Source of the DNA: JAKCDU01 sp035551615
Lineage (GTDB): Bacteria > Actinomycetota > Acidimicrobiia > Acidimicrobiales > Palsa-688
Assembly (NCBI GenBank): GCA_035551615.1
Contig: DASZNC010000030.1
Coordinates: 10,611 to 74,610, forward strand
Length of the DNA: 64,000 nucleotides
Reading direction: 5' to 3'
Of the stretch, positions 7,941-15,019 are shown piece by piece. Position numbers and translations under genes: made by a program. How positions within the stretch are numbered: the stretch's first letter is position 1; each line of letters starts with the position of its first letter. The notes below the pieces were generated by a model. It was not told where the DNA came from, ran no database searches, and saw only the letters and a list, made by a program, of their open reading frames with translations.

Positions 7941-9248
7941 GTGCCTCGAATTCGGACAATCCTCCGAGCGGCCCGTACCGGTCGCGCCCTCGCCCCTCTC
8001 GCCACGACGGCCAACGCCGTGCGGCCGGTGTCCTTCGGGCAGCCGCTGGGCACATGGGCCTTCGCCGTGGGATGGCACGTATCCGAGCTTCCGCTGGCCA
8101 CCTTGGGGGTCCAGGCCGCCCTCACCGCCCGCGCCCTGCGAAAAGGGAAGTGGAAGACCCCGGCCGGTCTCCTGCGCATCGGGGCCCAGGCGGCCAGTGC
8201 GGCCGGGCTGTGGCAACTGCAGAAGGCGGCCGCCGATGCCAAGGGTGTCCTCGAGGAGGCGCTCGTGGCCGGGTTGGGAGCCGACTACACCGACCTGGCC
8301 GACAAGGCCGGGATCGGCCCGGCCGAAGGCCCGGAGATCCACCCGTGGGCGGCCATGCCGGCGTGGCTCACCCGGCGCAGCCGGTTGCGGGCATCGGCCA
8401 TCCAGTACGGCCCGCACGGCAAGCGCAACCGGCTCGACATCTGGGCGTCACCCGACATCCAGCCGGGCGACAAGGCGCCGGTGCTGATCCAGGTGCCGGG
8501 CGGTGGCTGGGTGATGGGCGACACCCGCCACCAGGCCTATCCCCTCATGGACCGGCTGCGCACCGCCGGCTGGGTGTGCGTGCCCATCTCCTACCGGCTC
8601 AGCCCGAAGTCGACCTGGCCCGACCACATCGTGGACGTGAAGCGGGCCATCGCCTGGGTCAAGGCCAACATCGCCGACTACGGCGGCGACCCCGACTTCA
8701 TCGTCATCACGGGCGGATCGGCCGGGGGCCATCTCAGCTCGCTCGCCGCCCTCACCCCGAACGAGCCTGAGTTCCAGCCCGGATTCGAGGATGCCGACAC
8801 CCGGGTGCAGGCCGCCGTTCCCTTCTACGGCGTGTACGACCTGCTCGACTGGAACGGCAACGGTGGGCCGGCCGGCAGCGTCCGTCACATCGAGAAGATG
8901 GTGCTGAAGTCGTCGCCGACGGCGGACCGGGAACGCTGGCTGCACGCCAGCCCGCTCCATTGGGCCAGCACCGACGCCCCGCCGATGATGATCCTGCACG
9001 GCGACAACGACTCCCTGGTCCCGGTCGACGGCGCCCGCCGCCTCAGCCGGGCGCTCCAGGCGGCATCCAACCAGGCCGTGGTCTACGCCGAGCTGCCCAA
9101 GGCCCAGCACGCCTTCGACATCTACGCCTCGCTGCGCACCGCCTACACGGTCCGCGCCGTCGAGCATTTCCTGGCCTACGTGCGGGCCGGATACGTGCTG
9201 GCCGGCGGGCCCAGCGCCCCGTCCGCCAGCGAGGGCGTCACCAACTAG
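7941..9248 (+). CDS. Alpha/beta-hydrolase, esterase/lipase of the hormone-sensitive lipase type
   Basis: Predicted carboxylic ester hydrolase, 435 residues. The C-terminal 250 residues hold the fold: oxyanion motif PGGGW (about 186-190, the HGGG-type block), nucleophile elbow GGSAGG (Ser260), acid DND (about 355-357) and His390 in AQHAF. The first 140 residues are an extra Ala-rich, helical, partly hydrophobic region absent from minimal esterases. This layout resembles membrane-associated lipases of mycobacteria. The substrate is unknown. It stands alone, divergent from the ilv operon. Confidence 0.8.
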   Translation: MPRIRTILRAARTGRALAPLATTANAVRPVSFGQPLGTWAFAVGWHVSELPLATLGVQAALTARALRKGKWKTPAGLLRIGAQAASAAGLWQLQKAAADAKGVLEEALVAGLGADYTDLADKAGIGPAEGPEIHPWAAMPAWLTRRSRLRASAIQYGPHGKRNRLDIWASPDIQPGDKAPVLIQVPGGGWVMGDTRHQAYPLMDRLRTAGWVCVPISYRLSPKSTWPDHIVDVKRAIAWVKANIADYGGDPDFIVITGGSAGGHLSSLAALTPNEPEFQPGFEDADTRVQAAVPFYGVYDLLDWNGNGGPAGSVRHIEKMVLKSSPTADRERWLHASPLHWASTDAPPMMILHGDNDSLVPVDGARRLSRALQAASNQAVVYAELPKAQHAFDIYASLRTAYTVRAVEHFLAYVRAGYVLAGGPSAPSASEGVTN

Positions 9249-9385
9249 CTCAGCTCAGCGCCAGCGCCCCCGACGCCGCCTGGGCTCTCGCAGCGTCCGG
9301 GCCACCGACGCCGCCCGGTCCACCGACGCCGCCGGTCCACCGACGCCGGCCCGCCGGCCCGATCCCCGGCCGTGCCGTCGGCGAG
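9249..9385. repeat. GC-rich spacer with short tandem repeats after ilvD
   Basis: No gene is seen. The sequence CCACCGACGCC occurs three times at about 17-bp spacing (roughly 9300-9350). Read in the ilvD sense this is a GGCGTCGGTGG repeat just downstream of the ilvD stop. It may be a slippage product or a transcription-end region; there is no T-tract. Confidence 0.5.
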
Positions 9386-11065
9386 TCAGGCGACGGTCAC
9401 GGCCCCGTATTCGGCGCCGGTGGCCAGCCGGGCGTACTTGGCCAGCACCCCACTCGTGTAGCGGGCCGGCGGCGGTGTCCACCCCGTCTTCCGTTCCTCC
9501 AGCTGGGCGTCGTCGATCTTCAGGTCGATGGTCCGGGCCGTCACGTCGACCACAATGGTGTCACCATCAGTGACAAAAGCGATCGGGCCGCCGTCGACCG
9601 CTTCGGGCGAGACGTGGCCGACGCAGAAACCGTGGGTGCCGCCCGAGAAACGGCCGTCGGTCACCAGGGCGCAGTCCCCGCCCCGGCCGGCGCCCTTCAT
9701 GGCGCCGGTGACGGCCAGCATCTCCCGCATACCGGGGCCGCCCTTGGGCCCCTCGTAGCGGATGACCAGGACCGTTCCCGGCTCGATGGACCCGGAGAGG
9801 ATGGCCTCCATGGCCTTGTCCTCACCGTCGAAGACCCGGGCTGTTCCTTCGAAGCGATCGACGTCGATGCCGGCCACCTTCACGACCGCCCCGTTGGGCG
9901 CCAGGGACCCCTGCAGGACGGCGATCCCGCCCTCGGTGTGGATCGGGTCGCTGATCTTGTGCACGACCGTGCCGTCCGGCGCCGGGGGCTCCAGCCGGTC
10001 GAGGTTCTCGGCGATCGTCCGGCCGGTGACGGTCAGGCAGTCGCCGTGCAGGAGGCCGGCGTCGAGCAGCACCTTCATGACCATGGGCACACCGCCGACG
10101 CGGTCGATGTCGACCATGTGGAACCGGCCGTGCGGCTTGGTGTCGGCGATGTGCGGGACCCGGCGGCCGACCCGGTTGAAGTCGTCCAGGGACAACTCCA
10201 CGTGGGCCTCGAAGGCGATGGCGAGCAGGTGGAGCACGGCGTTGGTCGAGCCGCCCAGCGCCATGGTCACGGCGATGGCGTTCTCGAACGCCTCCTTGGT
10301 CATGATCTGGCGGGGGGTGATGCCCTTCTCCAGCAAATTGATGACCGCCCGCCCCGACTCCAGGGCGAACTCGTCCCGGCGGGCGTCGACGGCGGCCGGC
10401 GACGCCGACCCGGGGAGGGCCATGCCGATGGCTTCCGAGATGGACGCCATGGTGTTGGCCGTGAACATGCCGGCGCAGCTGCCGATCGTCGGGCAGGCGT
10501 TGCGCTCGATGAGCGCCAGCTCCTCATCGGTGAGGGCGCCCGTGGCCCGCGCCCCGACGGCTTCGAAGACGCTGGTGATGTCGAGCGCCTCGCCCTTGGC
10601 GCCCCGCCCCGGCATGATGCTGCCGCCGTACAGGAAGACGGTCGGCAGGTCGACCCGGGCGGCGGCCATCAGCATCCCGGGCAGTGACTTGTCGCATCCG
10701 GCGAAGGTCACCATGCCGTCCAGCCGCTCGGCGTGCATGACCGTCTCGACCGAGTCGGCGATTATCTCCCGGCTGACCAGTGAGGCCCGCATGCCCTCGT
10801 GGCCCATCGAGATGCCGTCGGAGACGGCGATGGTCACGAACTCGATCGGGAAGCCGCCCGCCTCCCGGACACCTTCCTTGGCTTGCTTGGCCAGCCGGTC
10901 GAGCGGCATGTTGCACGGCGTCACCTCGTTCCACGACGACGCCACCCCGACCTGAGGCTTGTCCCAGTCGTCGTCGGTCATTCCGATGGCCCGCAGCATC
11001 GACCGGGCCGGTGCCCGCTCGAAACCTTCGGTGACTTCTCGGCTTCTCGGCTTCATGTCGGCCAT
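9386..11065 (-). CDS. ilvD: Dihydroxy-acid dehydratase
   Basis: Iron-sulfur enzyme that dehydrates dihydroxy-isovalerate and dihydroxy-methylvalerate in branched-chain amino acid synthesis. 559 residues, standard length. The Fe-S ligand motifs FAGCDKSLPGM and CPTIGSCAGMFTANTM are intact, as are GGSTNAVLH and the C-terminal VTDGRFSGGTHGFCVGHVSPEA. The ATG at 11065 has GAGGAG 8-9 bases upstream, lying inside the end of gatB. It is thus the last gene of gatC-gatA-gatB-ilvD, about 2 kb from its pathway partners in ilvBNC but not in the same operon. The pairing with gatCAB is probably incidental. Confidence 0.96.
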   Translation of the reverse strand: MADMKPRSREVTEGFERAPARSMLRAIGMTDDDWDKPQVGVASSWNEVTPCNMPLDRLAKQAKEGVREAGGFPIEFVTIAVSDGISMGHEGMRASLVSREIIADSVETVMHAERLDGMVTFAGCDKSLPGMLMAAARVDLPTVFLYGGSIMPGRGAKGEALDITSVFEAVGARATGALTDEELALIERNACPTIGSCAGMFTANTMASISEAIGMALPGSASPAAVDARRDEFALESGRAVINLLEKGITPRQIMTKEAFENAIAVTMALGGSTNAVLHLLAIAFEAHVELSLDDFNRVGRRVPHIADTKPHGRFHMVDIDRVGGVPMVMKVLLDAGLLHGDCLTVTGRTIAENLDRLEPPAPDGTVVHKISDPIHTEGGIAVLQGSLAPNGAVVKVAGIDVDRFEGTARVFDGEDKAMEAILSGSIEPGTVLVIRYEGPKGGPGMREMLAVTGAMKGAGRGGDCALVTDGRFSGGTHGFCVGHVSPEAVDGGPIAFVTDGDTIVVDVTARTIDLKIDDAQLEERKTGWTPPPARYTSGVLAKYARLATGAEYGAVTVA

Positions 11066-11068
11066 CGT

Positions 11069-12490
11069 TCAGGCTCCTCGCTTGCTGCGCAGTAGGGCCG
11101 AGGCTTCCTTCAGGTCGGCCTTGCCCTCGGTAGCTTTCTTGATCTCACCGATGAACAGACCGGTGAGCTTGTCCTCACCGCCCTGGTACCGGGCCCACTC
11201 GTCCGGATGCCCGGCTATCACCCGGTCGACCACCTGCTCCAGGTCGCCGGCGGCCATCGCCTCGAAGCCCAGGTCGGCGGCGATCCGGGCCGGGTCCCCG
11301 CCGCTGTCCATCAACGTCTTCAACACGGTGCGGGCCTGGGCGGACGTCAGTTCCCCGCCCGCTTCCATGGTGACCAACCGGGCGAACGCCGGGCGGTCCA
11401 GCCGGCCGGCCGCGTCCAGGTCGGACGCCACTTCATTGGCCGCCCGCCGGACCGCCACCGATGCCGCCTCCTTGGAGGTGCCAGCCGCTTCGACCAGATC
11501 GTCGAGGCCGAGGCGCACGACCGTGACGACACCGTCGGAGTCGGGCGCCAGGCCGCTCATCTCGGCCAGCGCCGCCCGCCGGTCGGCCGGCAGGCGGGGC
11601 ATGGACCGGGCCACCTGGTCGATCCACTCCTGGGCCGGGGCTATGGGCACCAGGTCCGGCTCGGGGAAGTAGCGGTAGTCGTAGGCCTCCTCCTTGGAGC
11701 GCATCGATCCGGTCCGGCCCGCGTTCTCGTCCCAGTGCCGGGTCTCCTGCACGATCTTGTCGCCGGCTTCGATCACCTTTATCTGCCGGGCCGCTTCGTA
11801 GTCGATGGCCCGGCCGAGCGAACGGAGGGAGTTCATGTTCTTGATCTCGCAGCGGGTCCCGAACCCGTCGCCCGGACGGCGGACCGAGACGTTGGCATCG
11901 ACGCGTAGCGAGCCCTCCTCCATCTTCCCGTCGGACGCACCGGTGGCGACGAGGATGGATCGCAGTTCATCGACGTAGGCCCGGGCCTCGTCAGCCGTCC
12001 TCATGTCAGGAGCGCTGACGATTTCCACGAGGGGTACGCCGGACCGGTTGTAGTCGACGAGCGAGTGGGTGGCATCATGTATCCGACCGCCGCCGCCTTC
12101 GTGGGTCGTCTTGCCGGTGTCCTCCTCCAGGTGGGCCCGCTCGATGCCGACCCTCTGCCCGCCGGGCAGTTCCAGCCAGCCGTCGGCGTTGATGGGTACG
12201 TCGTACTGGCTGATCTGATAGTCCTTGGGCATGTCCGGATAGAAGTAGTTCTTCCGGTGGAACTGCGAGGCCTGGACGGTGCAGTGCAGGGCGGTACCGA
12301 TGCGCATGGCGTACTCGACGGCCATCCGGTTGAGCACCGGCAGCGAGCCGGGCAGGCCCAGGCAGACCGGGCAGATGTTGGTATTGGGCTCGTCGCCGAA
12401 GCTGTTGAGGCAGCCACAGAACAGCTTGGTGGCCGTCCGCAGTTCGCAGTGGACCTCCAGCCCGATGACCATCTCCCAGTCGCCGGTCAC
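11069..12490 (-). CDS. gatB: Asp-tRNA(Asn)/Glu-tRNA(Gln) amidotransferase subunit B
   Basis: Kinase and tRNA-binding subunit of the GatCAB complex, which converts misacylated Glu-tRNA(Gln) and Asp-tRNA(Asn) to the correct aminoacyl-tRNAs. 473 residues. Signatures include MVIGLEVHCELRTATKLFCGC, NICPVCLGLPGSLPVLN, DYNRSGVPLVEIVSAPD and EIKNMNS, with the GatB/YqeY helical domain at the C-terminus. The GTG at 12490 overlaps the gatA stop (GTGA) and follows AGGAGGGG, so translation is coupled. A longer upstream frame would run inside gatA. Confidence 0.95.
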   Translation of the reverse strand: MTGDWEMVIGLEVHCELRTATKLFCGCLNSFGDEPNTNICPVCLGLPGSLPVLNRMAVEYAMRIGTALHCTVQASQFHRKNYFYPDMPKDYQISQYDVPINADGWLELPGGQRVGIERAHLEEDTGKTTHEGGGGRIHDATHSLVDYNRSGVPLVEIVSAPDMRTADEARAYVDELRSILVATGASDGKMEEGSLRVDANVSVRRPGDGFGTRCEIKNMNSLRSLGRAIDYEAARQIKVIEAGDKIVQETRHWDENAGRTGSMRSKEEAYDYRYFPEPDLVPIAPAQEWIDQVARSMPRLPADRRAALAEMSGLAPDSDGVVTVVRLGLDDLVEAAGTSKEAASVAVRRAANEVASDLDAAGRLDRPAFARLVTMEAGGELTSAQARTVLKTLMDSGGDPARIAADLGFEAMAAGDLEQVVDRVIAGHPDEWARYQGGEDKLTGLFIGEIKKATEGKADLKEASALLRSKRGA

Positions 12491-13959
12491 AGGTCCCCTC
12501 CTCGCATCGATGCCACCACGGACGGTGGAGCGCCCGCCTCCAGCGCGGCGGCCACCTGGAACATGACCGTCTCCCCGAGGGCCGGGGCCAGCACCTGGAC
12601 GCCGAGCGGCAACCCGTCGTCGCCGGGTCCGAACGGGACGCTGATGGCCGGGTGGCCGGCCAGGTTGGACGGGATGGTGCACACGTCGTTCAGGTACATG
12701 GTCAAAGGATCAGCCGTCTTGGCCCCCAACTCGAACGCCGTCCCCGGCGCCGTCGGGCTGAGGAGCACGTCGAAGTCGCGATAGGCGGCCTCGAAGTCGC
12801 GCAGCATGAGGGTGCGGACCCGCTGCGCCTGGCCGTAGTAGGCGTCGTAGTAGCCGGCCGAGAGGGCGTAGGTGCCGAGCATGATCCGGCGCTTGACCTC
12901 GGCCCCGAACCCGGCCGACCGGGTCTCGAGGTACATCTCGGTGATGTCGGCCGGGTGGGCGGCGCGCATCCCGTAACGGACCCCGTCGTAGCGGGCCAGG
13001 TTGGACGACGCCTCGGCCGGCGCGATCAGGTAGTAGGCCGACAGGCCGTACACCGCCGCCGGCACGCTGACCTCATCCACCTTGGCCCCGGCCGCCGAGA
13101 GCGCCTCGGCCGCGTCGTCGAGTCGGGACCGCACCTCCGACGACAGCCCTTCGGCGGTGGCCAGCTCGCGGACCACCCCGACGCGCAGCCCGTCCACTCC
13201 GGCATCGAGCCGGGCCCGGGCGCTCGGCGGAGCCTGGCCCAGGCAGGTCGAGTCCCGCCGGTCGGGGCCGGCAATGACGTCGAACAGCAGGGCGGCATCG
13301 GCCACGTCGAGGGCGAACGGCCCGATCTGGTCCAAGGAGCTGGCGAAGGCGATCAGTCCGTAGCGCGAGACCAGGCCGTAGGTCGGCTTGACCCCGACCA
13401 CCCCGCACAGCGCCGCCGGCTGGCGGATCGACCCGCCGGTGTCGGAGCCGAGGGCCAGGGCGCTGAAGCCGGCGGCGACAGCCGCCGCACTGCCCCCCGA
13501 TGAACCACCAGGAACCCGGGTCAGGTCGTGGGGGTTGCGGGTCGGACCGAACGCCGAGTTCTCGGTGGACGAGCCCATGGCGAACTCGTCCAGATTGGTC
13601 TTGCCGACCGCGACGGCGCCGGCCTCGGCCAGCCTTGTCACCACGGTGGCGTCGTAGGGCGGCCGCCATCCTTCGAGGATGCGCGAGGAACAGGTGGTCG
13701 GTATGCCGCGGGTGCACAGGTTGTCCTTCAGCGCAACCGGTACACCGGCCAGCGGTCCCGGGTCGCGCCCGGCGGCGACGGCCTCGTCGACGGCGGCCGC
13801 CTGGGCCCGGGCCTGGTCCTCGAGCACCAGGTTGAAGGCGTGCACGTCCCCTTCATGGGCGGCGATCTGGCCCAGATGGGCGTCCAGGATCTCGGTGGCC
13901 GAGCGCTCCCCGGCCCGTACGGCGGCCGCCATCCGGCGGGCCGTTCCCATGTCGCTCAC
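12487..13959 (-). CDS. gatA: Asp-tRNA(Asn)/Glu-tRNA(Gln) amidotransferase subunit A
   Basis: Glutaminase subunit of GatCAB, an amidase-signature enzyme that releases ammonia for transamidation. 490 residues from GTG at 13959, which overlaps the gatC stop (GTGA) and has GGGGAGG just upstream. An ATG three codons later is possible. The Ser-cisSer-Lys triad is visible: VALKDNL (Lys), GGSSGGSAAAVAAG (cis-Ser) and SDTGGSIRQPA (nucleophile Ser). Part of gatC-gatA-gatB-ilvD. Confidence 0.95.
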   Translation of the reverse strand: MSDMGTARRMAAAVRAGERSATEILDAHLGQIAAHEGDVHAFNLVLEDQARAQAAAVDEAVAAGRDPGPLAGVPVALKDNLCTRGIPTTCSSRILEGWRPPYDATVVTRLAEAGAVAVGKTNLDEFAMGSSTENSAFGPTRNPHDLTRVPGGSSGGSAAAVAAGFSALALGSDTGGSIRQPAALCGVVGVKPTYGLVSRYGLIAFASSLDQIGPFALDVADAALLFDVIAGPDRRDSTCLGQAPPSARARLDAGVDGLRVGVVRELATAEGLSSEVRSRLDDAAEALSAAGAKVDEVSVPAAVYGLSAYYLIAPAEASSNLARYDGVRYGMRAAHPADITEMYLETRSAGFGAEVKRRIMLGTYALSAGYYDAYYGQAQRVRTLMLRDFEAAYRDFDVLLSPTAPGTAFELGAKTADPLTMYLNDVCTIPSNLAGHPAISVPFGPGDDGLPLGVQVLAPALGETVMFQVAAALEAGAPPSVVASMRGGDL

Positions 13960-14258
13960 GGCGCCTCCCCGAGAATGCGGGGCACCCGGAAGCGGTCCTT
14001 GTCCACCGACGGCGCGGCGGCCAGGACCTCGGCCCGATCCAGGCACGGTTCCGGCTGGTCGTCGCGCAGCACGTTGCTGATGGGGACGGGGTGCGCCGTC
14101 GGGGGTACCCCCGACGTGTCGAGGGCCTCGACGTCGCGGGCATGGTCGAGCACGGCGGCCAGCTGCCGGGTGAACTGATCCAGTTCGTCCGGCGTCAGCC
14201 GTAGCCGGGCCAGTTGGGCGACGTGGGCCACATCCTCGGTGGTAATCGGCTGCGACAT
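13956..14258 (-). CDS. gatC: Asp-tRNA(Asn)/Glu-tRNA(Gln) amidotransferase subunit C
   Basis: Small subunit that bridges GatA and GatB. 100 residues, typical length. The N-terminus ITTEDVAHVAQLARLRLTPDE is characteristic, and the conserved C-terminal block RDDQPEPCLDRAEVLAAAP follows. First gene of the operon. Its ATG lies 6 bases after a TAGTCT box (14270-14265), so the gatCAB-ilvD message appears leaderless. Confidence 0.93.
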   Translation of the reverse strand: MSQPITTEDVAHVAQLARLRLTPDELDQFTRQLAAVLDHARDVEALDTSGVPPTAHPVPISNVLRDDQPEPCLDRAEVLAAAPSVDKDRFRVPRILGEAP

Positions 14259-14264
14259 GGGCCC

Positions 14265-14270
14265 AGACTA
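14265..14270 (-). promoter_or_regulatory. -10 box of gatCAB-ilvD
   Basis: TAGTCT on the minus strand, six bases (GGGCCC) before the gatC ATG. No Shine-Dalgarno sequence fits between. Confidence 0.45.
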
Positions 14271-14308
14271 GGAGACACCCCGGACCGGTCCCATCCCGTA
14301 ACGCGCAT

Positions 14309-14314
14309 TATGTT
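14309..14314 (+). promoter_or_regulatory. -10 box of the SCP2 gene
   Basis: TATGTT lies about 35 bases before the TTG start. Unlike most first genes here, this one has a leader with a strong Shine-Dalgarno sequence. Confidence 0.3.
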
Positions 14315-14348
14315 GGCGCCCATCCGGATCCGGCAGGAGGCAACCGAA

Positions 14349-14768
14349 TTGGCGCAGTACCCGTTCCTCAGCGATGAGTGGCTCGAGGAGACCCTCCGCA
14401 TCCGCGAGGCCCACAAGAATGACGCCCCGGCCGTCCCGGTCGTGGTGCGCATGAACATGATCGTCAACGAGGTGCCCTTCGGCGACGGTGTCATCCGGGC
14501 CCATCTCGACACCTCGTCGGGGGTGCTCGACATGGAGGTCGGCCACCTCGACAAGCCGGATCTGACTGTCACCATGTCCTACGCCACGGCCAAGGCCATT
14601 CTGGTCGACGGCGACGCCGCTCAGGCCATGAATGCGTTCATGAGCGGCCGCATCAAGGTGGACGGCGACATCACCAAGCTGATCGCCCTGCAGACCGCCG
14701 GAGCCGGCGCCACGTCCAGCCCGGCCGCCGCCGAGGTTGTCAAGAAGATCCAGGCCATTACCGCCTAA
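14349..14768 (+). CDS. SCP2 sterol-binding domain protein
   Basis: Small lipid-binding protein of 139 residues with the SCP2 fold: a single alpha/beta domain that binds acyl chains or sterols. The central MSYATAKAILVDGDAAQAMNAFMSGRIKVDGDITKL matches the family core (a sink-like ligand tunnel with a GxxKVxGD stretch). The start chosen is TTG at 14349 because a perfect AGGAGG (14335-14340) lies 8 bases upstream. An in-frame ATG at 14310 sits inside a candidate -10 box (TATGTT, 14309-14314). No enzymatic partner is adjacent, so the ligand and role are unknown. Confidence 0.8.
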   Translation: MAQYPFLSDEWLEETLRIREAHKNDAPAVPVVVRMNMIVNEVPFGDGVIRAHLDTSSGVLDMEVGHLDKPDLTVTMSYATAKAILVDGDAAQAMNAFMSGRIKVDGDITKLIALQTAGAGATSSPAAAEVVKKIQAITA

Positions 14769-14810
14769 AGCACCGGGGCCCTTTTAGTACAAATCGGACT
14801 TTTGGGATAG

Positions 14811-14899
14811 CCCGTAAAGAACCCGAAGAGGGTTTAGCGAGGGGGCGGCGGCACCGGCAGCGGCTGGGGATCGCAGCCTCAGCTCGCCGCACCCCTCGC
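14811..14899 (-). ncRNA. Candidate small structured RNA downstream of pknB
   Basis: In the 251-bp gap between the convergent SCP2 and pknB genes, the minus strand folds into one long stem. GCGAGGGG (14899-14892) pairs with CCCCTCGC (14844-14837), then GCGGCG with CGCCGC across one bulge, then an inner AGC/GCT plus GGCTG/CAGCC hairpin with loop CGATCCC. A TAGAGT box (14911-14906) places the expected +1 exactly on the first base of the outer stem. A second hairpin, AACCC-TCTTC-GGGTT followed by CTTT, could end the transcript. It lacks the SRP RNA GGAAGNAGCAG core. No family is recognised. Confidence 0.35.
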
Positions 14900-14905
14900 A
14901 TGGCG

Positions 14906-14911
14906 ACTCTA
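14906..14911 (-). promoter_or_regulatory. -10 box of the candidate small RNA
   Basis: TAGAGT on the minus strand. Counting its last T as -7 puts +1 at 14899, the 5' base of the long stem. No convincing -35 element is seen. Confidence 0.3.
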
Positions 14912-15019
14912 CACGACGATCCGAAAGGCACCATCCGCACCACGACAGGAATTTCGCCGAATATGCCCGATCGCGAACCGGTCGGAGTTGAATCCCCGGC
15001 GAATCCGCCGAGCCGACGC

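Noticed and set aside
8960..10687. 575-codon plus-strand frame over the esterase end and ilvD
   Set aside because: Lies in an alternative frame of the esterase and antisense to ilvD; no protein-like pattern.
14758..14943. 61-codon minus-strand ORF in the same gap
   Set aside because: Overlaps the long stem, is very Arg-rich, and its start has no Shine-Dalgarno sequence. A leaderless start at an inner ATG would be only 4 bases from the -10 box.
14769..15019. SRP RNA or a known riboswitch in the pknB-SCP2 gap
   Set aside because: The conserved GGAAGNAGCAG core of SRP RNA and known riboswitch cores are absent; only the unnamed stem-loop candidate is kept.
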